Part shown: positions 8,700 through 17,456 of the stretch, piece after piece
Layout of the letters: every line of letters starts with the position of its first letter
Position numbering within the stretch: position 1 is the first letter of the stretch
Assembly: GCA_035296965.1 (NCBI GenBank)
Contig: DATGZX010000369.1
Coordinates: 1-60,745 of the forward strand
Direction of reading: 5' to 3'
DNA: 60,745 nt
From: DATGZX01 sp035296965
GTDB taxonomy: Bacteria; Planctomycetota; Planctomycetia; Gemmatales; Gemmataceae
Program-made: the position numbers and the translations under genes
Notes under the pieces: generated by a model
Seen by the model: only the letters and a program-made list of their open reading frames with translations
Databases searched by the model: none
What the model was told of the DNA's origin: nothing

Positions 8700-8770
8700 C
8701 AGGCCGTCCGTGTCCGGCATGCGGGCATCGAGCAGCACCAGCGGGTACGGCCGGCCCAGTGCGGCAGCGT
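8700..8770 (-). pseudogene. Shard of a response-regulator receiver domain
   Basis: Within the 360-base gap upstream of the radical SAM gene, one frame reads ALGRPYPLVLLDARMPDTDG. This is the phospho-acceptor strand of a receiver domain (hhhLDxxMPxxDG, with D as the acceptor). Only about 23 residues match; the sequence on either side is unrelated. It is best explained as the remnant of a deleted hybrid histidine kinase. Nothing else was recognised between 8462 and 8824. Confidence 0.5.
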
Positions 8771-8824
8771 CCCAGCACACCGAGCGGTCCATCTTGCTCA
8801 TCTTGGGGATTCCAAGAGATCCTT

Positions 8825-9595
8825 TCATTGCGGCAGCCATCCGTTCGATCTCTCGCGATCGATTTGTCCGGGTAGTTCGTAAAAAAGGGAGACCGTTTTC
8901 TGTTTCATCTGGATGCCGCCGAGCTTCGGCTCCCATAGCCATGTCCAACGGTGCAGATCCTTACGCGGCAGCAAAATTCGGTCGAATATCTTGGTCTTTT
9001 TGTCCTTGACCCAGCCGCCATATTGATTCGAATATTGCCAGACTTCGTGCCGCACCGTCGCCACCGGCATGCCATATTCGGCGTCGTAACTCGTGGATTG
9101 ATCCCGCACCAACTGCATGAGAATGCGGACTTGTTTTTCATCGCCGGCCAGATAGAGCGGAGCGACTTTGTTTTCATAGTGTTGTGATTTTGCGATATCC
9201 TTGACAATCTGCTCGCGGATGTCATCGGGCACGGTCGCGTCGGCCGGAAGAAAGGGATCGAACTCGGCAACGGGCGGGTAGTGAAAGCCTTCCACGCGCA
9301 CCCGGTCGTTCGCCAGGATCACCAAGTCATAGCGGCCGGGCGGTAGCTTCTGGAATAACCAGCGATTGCCTGACTGCGGCTTCGCCGTAGCTGCAACTTC
9401 CGGCGCGCCGATCTTTGCCTTACGATCGATTGGCTTGCGCGGATTACCATCTTCATCCCAGCGGAGCAGCGCGCCCACAAATGTCACGCCCTTGGACTTG
9501 CCTAGGTCGATGATCAAGTCCCCCGCCCGTAATGGGGTGGAGGAACAGATCGACAAACCCAGGATCAAACTCCTTACCATTGGTTTGGCTCTCAT
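8825..9595 (-). CDS. Secreted hypothetical protein, partner of the PA14/PKD protein
   Basis: 256 residues with a signal peptide (MVRSLILGLSICSSTPLRAG). The mature part starts with beta-rich sequence (LIIDLGKSKGVTFVGALLRW) and has an LPPGRYDLVILANDRV strand typical of carboxypeptidase-regulatory or Ig-like modules. The C-terminal half is charged and ends near KTVSLFYELPGQIDRERSNGWLP. The start lies 10 bases after the stop of the 712-residue PA14 protein, so the two are co-transcribed. The family is not named; this kind of protein is common beside such clusters in planctomycetes. Confidence 0.75.
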   Translation of the reverse strand: MRAKPMVRSLILGLSICSSTPLRAGDLIIDLGKSKGVTFVGALLRWDEDGNPRKPIDRKAKIGAPEVAATAKPQSGNRWLFQKLPPGRYDLVILANDRVRVEGFHYPPVAEFDPFLPADATVPDDIREQIVKDIAKSQHYENKVAPLYLAGDEKQVRILMQLVRDQSTSYDAEYGMPVATVRHEVWQYSNQYGGWVKDKKTKIFDRILLPRKDLHRWTWLWEPKLGGIQMKQKTVSLFYELPGQIDRERSNGWLPQ

Positions 9596-9605
9596 GTTGG
9601 TCTCT

Positions 9606-11744
9606 TCATTGCTGCTTTGCCTTGCTGGATGCCGCGGCCTTCTGAGATTGCAACTGCGTTACCTTCGCCCTGACTTCCTGGACCAGCGGACTGCCGGGGT
9701 AATCGTGGAGCAGATCCTGATAACTCGTCACGGCTTGTTCGAAGCGACCTCGTTTTTCTTCGCATTCGGCCGCGAGGAACACCAACTGGTCGGCGTAAGG
9801 AGAATCCGGGTTTACGACGAGGAGATCACGGGCCACGGCGCACGCATTCTGCCATTTGCCGCGGCCGGCGTGAAAGCGGGCCTGAAGAAGCGGCAGATAG
9901 CCTTCGAGTTTGTCGGCCGGGAATTCGTCCTGCCAGCGCCGCAGTTCGGATCGTGCCCGGTCCCAGTCCTTGTCGCGGAGAAATGCCTCCGTGGAACGGC
10001 TGAAGGCACCACGCCGGGCGTCCTGTTCGGCCGTGCTGTGCGTCAAGCCTCTTGCAGACCCAGCTTCCAGGTAGGACTTCCGAGCAGGCTCCTTTTCGCC
10101 GTTGCGCGCGTACCAATCTCCCCAGACGCGAAGCACGTGACTATGTAGCGCCGAGTGTTCCATGTTTGCCAGGTCCGCCGTGGCTCTTTCGAGAAGTTCC
10201 TTGGCTTCGCGTCTTTGAAGCAGATCGTTGAGGAAGATGTCGGCTGCTGAAACTGTGCATTCCACTTTTAGCTGTTTGCGCCGGACGGCCGAGCCGGCCG
10301 CCTGCCAGACCGCGGCAGCCGCATTCGGGTCATCAAGGCTATCGCGCAGCAGTGGGCCGATGACTCGTGCCAGACCAAGGCACACGTTCTCGTCCTTGTC
10401 CGGCTTGTCGGTAACAAGCCACCCCTGGCCGACCTTGGCGGCCAGCGCGTGCCGGCCTGCCTGCTCCAAGGCCAGCACGAATTGCAGTACGGCAGCCGGA
10501 TCGAGTGTGGCCGGCTCGTACTTCGCCAAGATCGTCGCGTACCGCGACAATTTATCGTAAATGTCACTCTGATCCGACACGATGATTGGCCGGTGAATAT
10601 GGACACGATTGGCGATCTCGGCACCGCCGAACGAAGTCATCTTTACCGTATACATTCCAGGATGAAGGTAGATGTGCACCGGATCGGTTGTTTCGGACGA
10701 TTGCCCGTCGCCGAAATCCCAGCGGGCTTTGTCACGCCCGCCGCCGGGAATCTCGTGAAACCGGACGCGGACCAGCGGCACAGCGCTTTCCGCCAGTGCG
10801 ACCTCGCCGGCGATTTCCACGCCGTACTCGTGCAGACTTCCTTTGCGAAAGTGCTTGAGGCTGGTGGCGGGCAAGTGGGCGACGTGGTCGGCACCGAATG
10901 CGCTGGCGGGGATTATTTCCGGTTGGCCGGTCTTGGGCGATTGCCATGCCGCCACCATGCACGCATCCTTTCCGCGGGCGGCGTGGAAATACTCGAACTG
11001 ATGCGACCCGGCAGTGAGCCGGACATCCCCTTTGATCCTGGCGTCCCCGACCGGACCGTGTTCTCCCGGAGCGGAAACCACTTCCCGGCCATCGACCAGG
11101 AGAAAGCTGCAATCCTGGCTTGAGGTGAAGAAGTGATAGGTCCCATCCGTGGGAATGCGAATCGTTCCTTCGAACTTGCTCAAAAACGATTCCGGGGCGG
11201 GTGAGAACGGGTTGAGACGATGGAAGACTCCAGTGACAAAATCACTACCCAGCGGATCTGCGCTTGCAAATGCTCTACGAACGGATTGCAGACTATTGAG
11301 ATCACACGACTTCCACGATCGTGTTTCGAAGAGCAGTCCGCCGGAGGCTTTCCAAGAAGGCGGTTCCTTCCTCGGAGCCGGTCCGCCATAGTAGATTTTG
11401 TAGTTGCTCTGCTTCGGAACAGTTTGAAAAGCGATGCGACAGAAGTCACCGGGGCCGAACTGGAGAACTCGAACCGGCACGGCGTTATCCTGATTGTCAT
11501 ACACCGCCAGGTTATGGGCATCAGGGAGCAATTCGCCCTGTGTGAAGAACTCCGTGACCACGATGCGTGGCTGTGCTGGCGCCAGAGGTACTTTTACCTT
11601 CCGCAGGCAATGACAGCTCGCTCCGGGGCCCCAGAAATCCTGAGCGAATAGTGACTGCGAGGAGCTCGCCAGCAGGAGAACCCCGGACAGAACGGCACTG
11701 AGGCGGGCCAGACATGATGATTTCTGAGAATTGCCTATGCGCAT
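9606..11744 (-). CDS. Secreted PA14-PKD-TPR protein
   Basis: 712 residues from the ATG at 11744 (GGGAG upstream). A signal peptide ends near SSSQSLFAQ. Then comes a galactose-binding-like region, a PA14 domain (FEGTIRIPTDGTYHFFTSSQ, SFLLVDGREVVS), a PKD domain (ARWDFGDGQSSETTDPVHIY, HPGMYTVKM), and a C-terminal helical half with TPR/YfgC-like units (QLVFLAAECEEKRGRFEQAV, SYQDLLHDYPGSP). It probably sits in the periplasm or on the surface and binds glycan and protein partners. It diverges from moxR across a 456-base gap and leads a two-gene unit with the 256-residue secreted protein. Confidence 0.85.
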   Translation of the reverse strand: MRIGNSQKSSCLARLSAVLSGVLLLASSSQSLFAQDFWGPGASCHCLRKVKVPLAPAQPRIVVTEFFTQGELLPDAHNLAVYDNQDNAVPVRVLQFGPGDFCRIAFQTVPKQSNYKIYYGGPAPRKEPPSWKASGGLLFETRSWKSCDLNSLQSVRRAFASADPLGSDFVTGVFHRLNPFSPAPESFLSKFEGTIRIPTDGTYHFFTSSQDCSFLLVDGREVVSAPGEHGPVGDARIKGDVRLTAGSHQFEYFHAARGKDACMVAAWQSPKTGQPEIIPASAFGADHVAHLPATSLKHFRKGSLHEYGVEIAGEVALAESAVPLVRVRFHEIPGGGRDKARWDFGDGQSSETTDPVHIYLHPGMYTVKMTSFGGAEIANRVHIHRPIIVSDQSDIYDKLSRYATILAKYEPATLDPAAVLQFVLALEQAGRHALAAKVGQGWLVTDKPDKDENVCLGLARVIGPLLRDSLDDPNAAAAVWQAAGSAVRRKQLKVECTVSAADIFLNDLLQRREAKELLERATADLANMEHSALHSHVLRVWGDWYARNGEKEPARKSYLEAGSARGLTHSTAEQDARRGAFSRSTEAFLRDKDWDRARSELRRWQDEFPADKLEGYLPLLQARFHAGRGKWQNACAVARDLLVVNPDSPYADQLVFLAAECEEKRGRFEQAVTSYQDLLHDYPGSPLVQEVRAKVTQLQSQKAAASSKAKQQ

Positions 11745-12200
11745 AGACGGTAGCTCCCGGCGACAGCAGTGATGGTTGAAGCATGTGTGGCAACTGCCAT
11801 GCCGAAGTGACCGTGGGAAACCGGACTGCGCGCACGCCGAGCAAGTTCGGCAGCTGCCAATCAGCAACTTTGCAGAGCAGGCTCATGTATCGGTAGAACT
11901 TGCTTCGTGTGCGAGAACGACAACTAAATGGCACGGTTGTGCGAAAACGCACACGGATCTCAGATTCCTGGTCCGGTCTCGCGCGCACATGATTCATAAA
12001 TTGCAGTGCTGCAAATCATTTGTTGATAGTCGGGCAGAACTTTCCACGCCTGATCTCGACCTGGCCAGGTCCAATGTGGGCCTGTTCCTAGTTTTGGATC
12101 GTTCGAGGCGTTGTTTCCAAAATGTGCCTGGCCTTCGGCACACGTCTTGCTCGGACTCACGAGGACAATCGTTTCCGTAACGTCCGCGAGGAGTCAGCGC
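11745..12200. promoter_or_regulatory. Divergent intergenic region, PA14 protein / moxR
   Basis: 456 bases between divergently read genes, so promoters for both must lie here. Only a GCGAGGAG ribosome site just before the moxR ATG was identified with confidence. No operator palindrome was seen. Confidence 0.45.
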
Positions 12201-13265
12201 ATGTCAATCCCGGCTCAGCCCGCCTCAGGCAAAATGAGTCCTGAAGAAGCCGTTGTCCGTCTTCAGCATCGGGCGGAGTCAATCAAGCACGAAGTTCACA
12301 AGGTGATAATCGGCCAGGAGCAAATGCTGGAGGAGATGCTGATCTGCCTCTTCGCACGTGGCCATTGTCTGACCATCGGCGTACCGGGTCTGGCCAAGAC
12401 GTTGGCGGTAGCGACGCTCGCAAGAGCCTTGCATCTGAAATTCAGCCGGATTCAGTTCACGCCCGATTTGATGCCCAGCGACATTACGGGTACGGAGATC
12501 ATCGAGGAAGATCCCGCGTCGGGGAAAAGGACGTTTCGTTTCGTCCGTGGACCTATTTTCGCCAACATCGTGCTGGCCGACGAGATCAACCGCACGCCCC
12601 CCAAAACGCAGGCGGCCTTGTTGCAGGCTATGCAGGAATACCAGGTCACGGCCGGCGGCAACACGCACGATCTTGACCAGCCGTTCTTCGTGATGGCCAC
12701 GCAGAACCCTATCGAACAGGAGGGGACCTATCCGCTGCCGGAGGCGCAGCTCGACCGCTTCATGCTGTCCATCAACATCGGTTACCCCAGTCGGCAGGAA
12801 GAGCAGCAGATCGTCAAAGCCACGACGCAAGCTTCCCACAACGACGTTCAGCCTGTTCTGCGCGGACGCGATTTGCTGTGGATTCAGCAGCTCGTCCGCG
12901 AAGTTCCCGCCAGCGACCACATGATCGATTATGCAGTCGACCTGGCCCGCGCCACTCGACCGAAAGAAGCGAACGTCCTTCCATTCATCAAGGACTGGCT
13001 CGCCTGGGGAGCGGGACCGCGCGCCGCCCAGTACATGGTGCTGGGGGCCAAGGCTCGCGCAGTTCTGCACGGACGACTCGCGGTCAGTGCCGAGGACTTG
13101 CGGGCCATGGTGCGCCCTGTTCTACGCCATCGCATTTTCACCAACTTCAATGCCGATGCCGAAGGGGTCGATACCGATCAAATCCTCGACAAACTGCTGA
13201 AGGCGGTTCCAGAGCCGTCTTACGGCGAACCGACGTCAACCCGGCGGAAGCAGCAGCCGGGTTAG
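12201..13265 (+). CDS. moxR: MoxR family AAA+ ATPase
   Basis: 354 residues; the ATG at 12201 has GAGGAG upstream, while the longer frame from 12111 is not supported. Walker A is G60-VPGLAK-T67, Walker B is VLADEIN with D127-E128, sensor 1 is ATQNP (N169), and the arginine finger is in PEAQLDRF (R187). The C-terminal lid includes RAAQYMVLGAKARA. MoxR ATPases act as chaperones that load or activate vWA-domain partners. Those partners are here, but on the opposite strand (DUF58, BatA-like, vWA), with a toxin-antitoxin pair between. Length and motifs are normal, so it should be active. Confidence 0.95.
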   Translation: MSIPAQPASGKMSPEEAVVRLQHRAESIKHEVHKVIIGQEQMLEEMLICLFARGHCLTIGVPGLAKTLAVATLARALHLKFSRIQFTPDLMPSDITGTEIIEEDPASGKRTFRFVRGPIFANIVLADEINRTPPKTQAALLQAMQEYQVTAGGNTHDLDQPFFVMATQNPIEQEGTYPLPEAQLDRFMLSINIGYPSRQEEQQIVKATTQASHNDVQPVLRGRDLLWIQQLVREVPASDHMIDYAVDLARATRPKEANVLPFIKDWLAWGAGPRAAQYMVLGAKARAVLHGRLAVSAEDLRAMVRPVLRHRIFTNFNADAEGVDTDQILDKLLKAVPEPSYGEPTSTRRKQQPG

Positions 13266-13324
13266 CCCGCGGGCTTGCCCGACGAGCCGAGGCGGCCGCC
13301 AAGAGCATGGGCAAGCAACGATCA

Positions 13325-13354
13325 CCCCTCGCCCCGGTACTCCGTGGAGAGGGG
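13325..13354. terminator. Hairpin downstream of moxR
   Basis: The arms CCCCTCgCC and GGaGAGGGG form an 8-bp stem with one mismatch and a 12-base loop, between the convergent moxR and TumE-type toxin genes. There is no run of T, so an intrinsic terminator is only possible. Similar CCCCTC...GAGGGG palindromes are frequent between planctomycete genes. Confidence 0.35.
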
Positions 13355-13392
13355 AGAAAGATCGCGGCCGCTACATCCTCGTCCAATCTGCT

Positions 13393-13830
13393 TTAGGACT
13401 CAGCCATCTTTTTGATCGTGTCTTCAATCTCTTCAATGAGAGCAGGTAGATTGGGACGCACAAAACTCATGCTCGGAGCGGGAATTCGATTATGCTTCAT
13501 GTCAGGCGGAACATGCTTGTGATGGGGATAAGTGCTTTGCAGATTTGGATCATCGGAATGCGGCTGGGAGTCGTACCAGAAGAGCTTCTCCTCCCCATGC
13601 CAGACTTCGTAACCATACCAGTCCAGCACGGCCGGCAAGCGATGGTAGAGAATCCGTTCGCGCACGACCAAACGAATGCCACGAGCAAAATTCAACTCGC
13701 CTGTCACGCGCGCCAGTGAGGCGCCTCGGCGAATCAGTGCCAGCGTGGAGCGCTGCACCGAGGGGAACCTTTCCGCGAGCGTGTAAAGGAACAGCTCATA
13801 ATCTTGAATTGTCCGAAACGCATCGGTCAT
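13393..13830 (-). CDS. TumE-type toxin (DUF6516 family)
   Basis: 145 residues. LYTLAERFPSVQRSTLALIR and the ending YDSQPHSDDPNLQSTYPHHK, HVPPDMKHNRIPAPSMSF, RPNLPALIEEIED match the DUF6516/TumE family, whose members are toxins of two-gene toxin-antitoxin loci. The His-rich HxHHKHxPP-like motif is complete. The start overlaps the stop of the upstream small gene by four bases (ATGA), the usual coupling in such pairs. It sits alone between the convergent moxR gene and the BatA-like operon. RNA cleavage is suspected for the family, but the mechanism is not shown by the sequence. Confidence 0.8.
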   Translation of the reverse strand: MTDAFRTIQDYELFLYTLAERFPSVQRSTLALIRRGASLARVTGELNFARGIRLVVRERILYHRLPAVLDWYGYEVWHGEEKLFWYDSQPHSDDPNLQSTYPHHKHVPPDMKHNRIPAPSMSFVRPNLPALIEEIEDTIKKMAES

Positions 13831-14096
13831 GAGGCAACCTTGATCAGTCCTTCAAGGCTAGGTGGTTTCTGCTGCAACCTCTGCACTTCGTTACGATACA
13901 CCGCCTGGCGCGCGAGCCAGGTCCGATATACACTTGCCCACTCGCCAAAGTCCAGAACCCAGTGCTCATTCTCGGGTTCCTCGCCACTAGCGTAGGCGGC
14001 ATAAAACGTTTCGGAGCGGACGCCATATTTCCGCTCCATGGCCAGCAACTCCTCCTCAAGCGCGTGGATGTCGGCGAGAATATCTTGGAGCCCCAT
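13827..14096 (-). CDS. Putative antitoxin partner of the TumE-type toxin
   Basis: 89 acidic residues. The N-terminal helix is MGLQDILADIHALEEELLAM, followed by YGVRSETFYAAYASGEEPEN and WVLDFGEWASVYRTWLARQA. It contains no helix-turn-helix that I can see. Being first in the pair, with a four-base overlap with the toxin gene, it is the expected antitoxin. Proteins of this type are often found next to DUF6516 genes in cyanobacteria and planctomycetes. Self-regulation of its promoter is likely but not visible. Confidence 0.75.
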   Translation of the reverse strand: MGLQDILADIHALEEELLAMERKYGVRSETFYAAYASGEEPENEHWVLDFGEWASVYRTWLARQAVYRNEVQRLQQKPPSLEGLIKVAS

Positions 14097-14346
14097 GCTT
14101 GACCCCTATCGTTGTAGCGACCGGCAACGTTCTTGTTCTTCCCACATGCGAACGCCTGCTCGACGACCATTATCGCCAGCAAGGTGCGGAACCTGAATTA
14201 ACCTTATGGTACTTTTCTACCCATGAAATTCCAAGTGAAGCATGCCCGGATAGAACGTACGCTGGCATTCCTGCTTACCTTTGGCGGAGTCACTTCGTTT
14301 ACCGAAGAAAGGGACGCTGCCGCGATGGCAAATCGTCGGCCTGGGC

Positions 14347-16560
14347 TCACTCCTTCTCAAGAAACGCCAACGGATTTTCCGTCACCGCGATTTCCGAACG
14401 TGTTCCTGATGGAGCAGGTTTCACCGGCATCGGCAGTCTCTTGCCTCCCAGACAATTGGCCAGATATGCTTCAAGCACCAATCCCGCCAGCACCGCGGCC
14501 AGGAAGAATTCCCACAGACTCTTCCCCTCGCGCAGACGGTGGATCGTGCCGGCCAGATCGTCCGGATCGTCGCAGAAGAGAAGCGGCTGACGACCAAATC
14601 TGTTCTTCAACTCCTCCTGGCTGATTTGGGCGGGGTCGGCTTCTTCGGGATCAGGGTTGACTGCGAAAATGAAAGTTTTCGGCTGCCGGGGATCGTTCTG
14701 ATGGACCAGGTAGATACCGGCCTCGTGAGTGTCGCCATAGCGAAAGACGGAGGCGTCTTTTTCCGGAGTTCGCAGGCGCAAGGTATTTCCGGATGGGTGG
14801 ACGACTTCAATCTCTGTCCCGCGGGCGCTGTTTCCCAGCGGCACAAGCAGCGGCGACCCTGCCTGAACCTGGGAACGCGCCGCCTCGGCCCCGGCGGCGT
14901 GAAATACCAGGCGGGCAAAGAGCGGCAGGAACAACGGCTTGAGCGGCAAGTTGGTCCAGTCGACATGAACGCCGGTTCCGAGCAGAAACACCGACCCTGC
15001 TCCAACGGCGCGCTCCGCGAGCAAGGGCTGACCATCGTCGAGTCGGGCCAGCACGCGTCCATCTGCTTCCGGGGCCAAGGGGAAATGTTTGTAGATCAAA
15101 ACCGACTGATACAAGGAGGCGGGTTCCGCCAGCGGAGCCAGGGCCGGATGGTCTTTTTCCAGCGAGCCGATATGCCAACTCTCACTTCCGCCCTTGGCGG
15201 GTTGGCGTAGGGCTGCCAGTTCGGCCGGCAACAACTGTTTTCCGATGCTTTCGTTCATCCGATTGTACGCGTCGGCCTGGACATTCGGTCCGCAGATCCA
15301 GAAAAGATGGCCGCCGGCACGCACATAATCGCGCAGCCGCTCGGCCACGGAAGGATCAGGGGCCGGAAGATTGACGCAGAAAATGATCGCATAATCACCA
15401 AGCATCTCGGCTGCGAGTTCTTCGGCCAACAGGGAGCGTACGCGCACGGCCGAGTTGCCCGAACGACCCGGCCCCAGGGCACGCTCCAGGTAAAAAGAAT
15501 CTTCGGCGTAGGGGATCTCGTGGCGACGGGATTTGACGATCGCCACCGCAATCTGCTGATCGAGCGTCAAGGCGAAGTAAAGCCTGTTGTCGAGCGGCGA
15601 CCCGTCCTCCTCCGCCAAACGCACCTCGCCGCGGTGAACTCCCGCACGATCCAGCGTGAAGCGGAACTCATGTCTGAGCGCACAGCCGGGCGCTAGATTC
15701 AGCGTCGGACTGACCGCCTCCTTCGTGCCGTCGATATGAAGCTCCAGGTGTTTCTGGAGAGGAATTGAAGAGGTGTTCAATACTTCCAGACTTGCTTGGA
15801 TGGGCACGCCGGCCACCGGCGCCGGCATCTGAATCCGGATATTCCGCAGGGCGACGTTTGGCATGGGATCGCGATTGACTTTGATCAGGACCACCGGAAC
15901 TTCCGGCGTTTTCTCGGCGGGTTCCTCGTCCTGCGCGCGCAAACCTTCCCAGGAGATGGACTGGTTGTCCGTGACCACGTAGATTTCGCGATGCGTCGTG
16001 TCCGCCTGGGTCAGCAGGCTGCGCGCCTGCTGCAGCTTGCCGGCCAAATCAGCTCGTTCGTAACTCAGCTTGGCCTGGGCCAAAGCCTGCCGTACGGTTT
16101 CATGTTTGTGATAGAGGCGTCCCTGTTCGGGAGAGACAGGCCCGTCGGTCAGAAGTAGCGCCACGGAGTCGCCGTCACGCAGAACGTCGAGGACCTGCTC
16201 CGCTGACTTCCGGGCGGTCTCGAAACGCGGCTGGCCGGCGTCCATGATCGCCATGCTTGCCGAGTTATCGAGAATGACTACCACGGCTGTGGCCGCTCCT
16301 TTTCCCCAAAGAACCTGCAGGCTGGTGACGGCGGGCCGGGCCAGGCCCACGGCGACGAGGACCAGGGCGGCCACGCGAAGCAACATCAAGGCCAGATCGT
16401 CCACGTACTTTCGCCGTCTCGTACGTTCGACGCTCAGCCGGAGAAAACGCAGCGTGCTGAAATGAACCGTGACCGCCTTTTGGCGGTGGATCATGTGCAG
16501 CACCGGGGGAATGACTCCGGCCAGCGCGGCGATCAGGAACAGCGGGGCAGCGAAGGTCAC
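14347..16560 (-). CDS. BatA-like membrane protein with vWA domain
   Basis: 737 residues. The N-terminus has the BatA signature: a transmembrane helix (LFLIAALAGVIPPVLHMIH), then FSTLRFLRLSVERTRRRKYV and a second helix (LLRVAALVLVAVGLARP). The vWA domain follows with an intact MIDAS start (VVVILDNSASM, DxSxS). A large beta-rich region and a glutaminase-like segment come next, and a last helix lies near LWEFFLAAVLAGLVLEAYLA. It overlaps the upstream DUF58 gene by four bases. Such proteins are the usual clients of MoxR ATPases and would face the periplasm. It is the third gene of a leftward operon. Confidence 0.85.
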   Translation of the reverse strand: MTFAAPLFLIAALAGVIPPVLHMIHRQKAVTVHFSTLRFLRLSVERTRRRKYVDDLALMLLRVAALVLVAVGLARPAVTSLQVLWGKGAATAVVVILDNSASMAIMDAGQPRFETARKSAEQVLDVLRDGDSVALLLTDGPVSPEQGRLYHKHETVRQALAQAKLSYERADLAGKLQQARSLLTQADTTHREIYVVTDNQSISWEGLRAQDEEPAEKTPEVPVVLIKVNRDPMPNVALRNIRIQMPAPVAGVPIQASLEVLNTSSIPLQKHLELHIDGTKEAVSPTLNLAPGCALRHEFRFTLDRAGVHRGEVRLAEEDGSPLDNRLYFALTLDQQIAVAIVKSRRHEIPYAEDSFYLERALGPGRSGNSAVRVRSLLAEELAAEMLGDYAIIFCVNLPAPDPSVAERLRDYVRAGGHLFWICGPNVQADAYNRMNESIGKQLLPAELAALRQPAKGGSESWHIGSLEKDHPALAPLAEPASLYQSVLIYKHFPLAPEADGRVLARLDDGQPLLAERAVGAGSVFLLGTGVHVDWTNLPLKPLFLPLFARLVFHAAGAEAARSQVQAGSPLLVPLGNSARGTEIEVVHPSGNTLRLRTPEKDASVFRYGDTHEAGIYLVHQNDPRQPKTFIFAVNPDPEEADPAQISQEELKNRFGRQPLLFCDDPDDLAGTIHRLREGKSLWEFFLAAVLAGLVLEAYLANCLGGKRLPMPVKPAPSGTRSEIAVTENPLAFLEKE

Positions 16561-17456
16561 AGTTGCATCCGTTTCACCAGATAGCGGGACAACATGAAAT
16601 CGTAAGGAATGGAGGTATCCGTTTTCACATAATCAATCTGGCACTCGGCGCACATCCGCCGGTAGCGTTCGATGAACTCTTCCATCTGCCGGCAATAGTC
16701 GTCGCGCACATAAGCGGGATCTATCTGCATGCGCTCGCCCGTTTCCATGTCGAAGAACGTAGCAACTTCCCGGAAGGGAAATTCCACTTCGGCCTTGTCG
16801 AAAACATGAAAGACGATGACCTCATGCCGCTTGTGGCGAAAGTGGTGCAACGCCCGTTCGACCGCGTCGGCCGAGTCGTAAAGATCGCTGATCAAGACGA
16901 TCAGGCAACGCCGTTTGAAACGGTTGGCCAGCCGGTTGAGCGTCGCGCCGATGTCGGTCGTCTGCCCCGGCCGGACCGCTTCCAGTCGGTGCATCATTTC
17001 GTCAAAGTGGCGCGGCGAACATCGGGCCGGCATGTCGAGCCGCACCTGCGTGTCGAAGGTCGCCAATCCGACCGCGTCCTGCTGTCGCGTCATCAGGTAG
17101 CCGAGCACGGCCGCCAAGAAACAGCCGTATTCGAGCTTGCTGATCCCGCCCTCATGGCGATAGGCCATCGAGCCGCTGGTATCGAGGAGGATCTGGGCAC
17201 GCAGGTTGGTCTCTTCCTCGTATTGCTTGATGTAGAGGCGGTCGGTGCGGCCGAGGACGCGCCAGTCGAGGTGGCGTGGATTATCGCCAGCGCTGTATTT
17301 GCGATGCTCGGCAAACTCGATGCTGAAGCCCTTGTAGGGACTGGAGTGCAGGCCCGCGATGAATCCTTCCACGACACCACGGGCGGCCAGGGCCAGATTC
17401 TTTACCCGTGCCAGGGCCGCAGGTTCCAGAAATCGGTAGCCGCCGGCAACACTCAT
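16557..17456 (-). CDS. DUF58 (vWA-like) protein
   Basis: 299 residues from the ATG at 17456, overlapping the upstream stop by four bases. The DUF58 core is plain: HSSPYKGFSIEFAEHRKYSA, GDNPRHLDWRVLGRTDRLYI, KQYEEETNLRAQILLDTSGS, the last being the MIDAS DTSGSM. C-terminally, CLIVLISDLYDS and DDYCRQMEEFIERYRRMCAE. No transmembrane helix, so it is likely cytoplasmic and the direct partner of MoxR. The order vWA, DUF58, BatA-like is one operon; in most planctomycetes moxR precedes DUF58 on the same strand. Confidence 0.92.
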   Translation of the reverse strand: MSVAGGYRFLEPAALARVKNLALAARGVVEGFIAGLHSSPYKGFSIEFAEHRKYSAGDNPRHLDWRVLGRTDRLYIKQYEEETNLRAQILLDTSGSMAYRHEGGISKLEYGCFLAAVLGYLMTRQQDAVGLATFDTQVRLDMPARCSPRHFDEMMHRLEAVRPGQTTDIGATLNRLANRFKRRCLIVLISDLYDSADAVERALHHFRHKRHEVIVFHVFDKAEVEFPFREVATFFDMETGERMQIDPAYVRDDYCRQMEEFIERYRRMCAECQIDYVKTDTSIPYDFMLSRYLVKRMQL

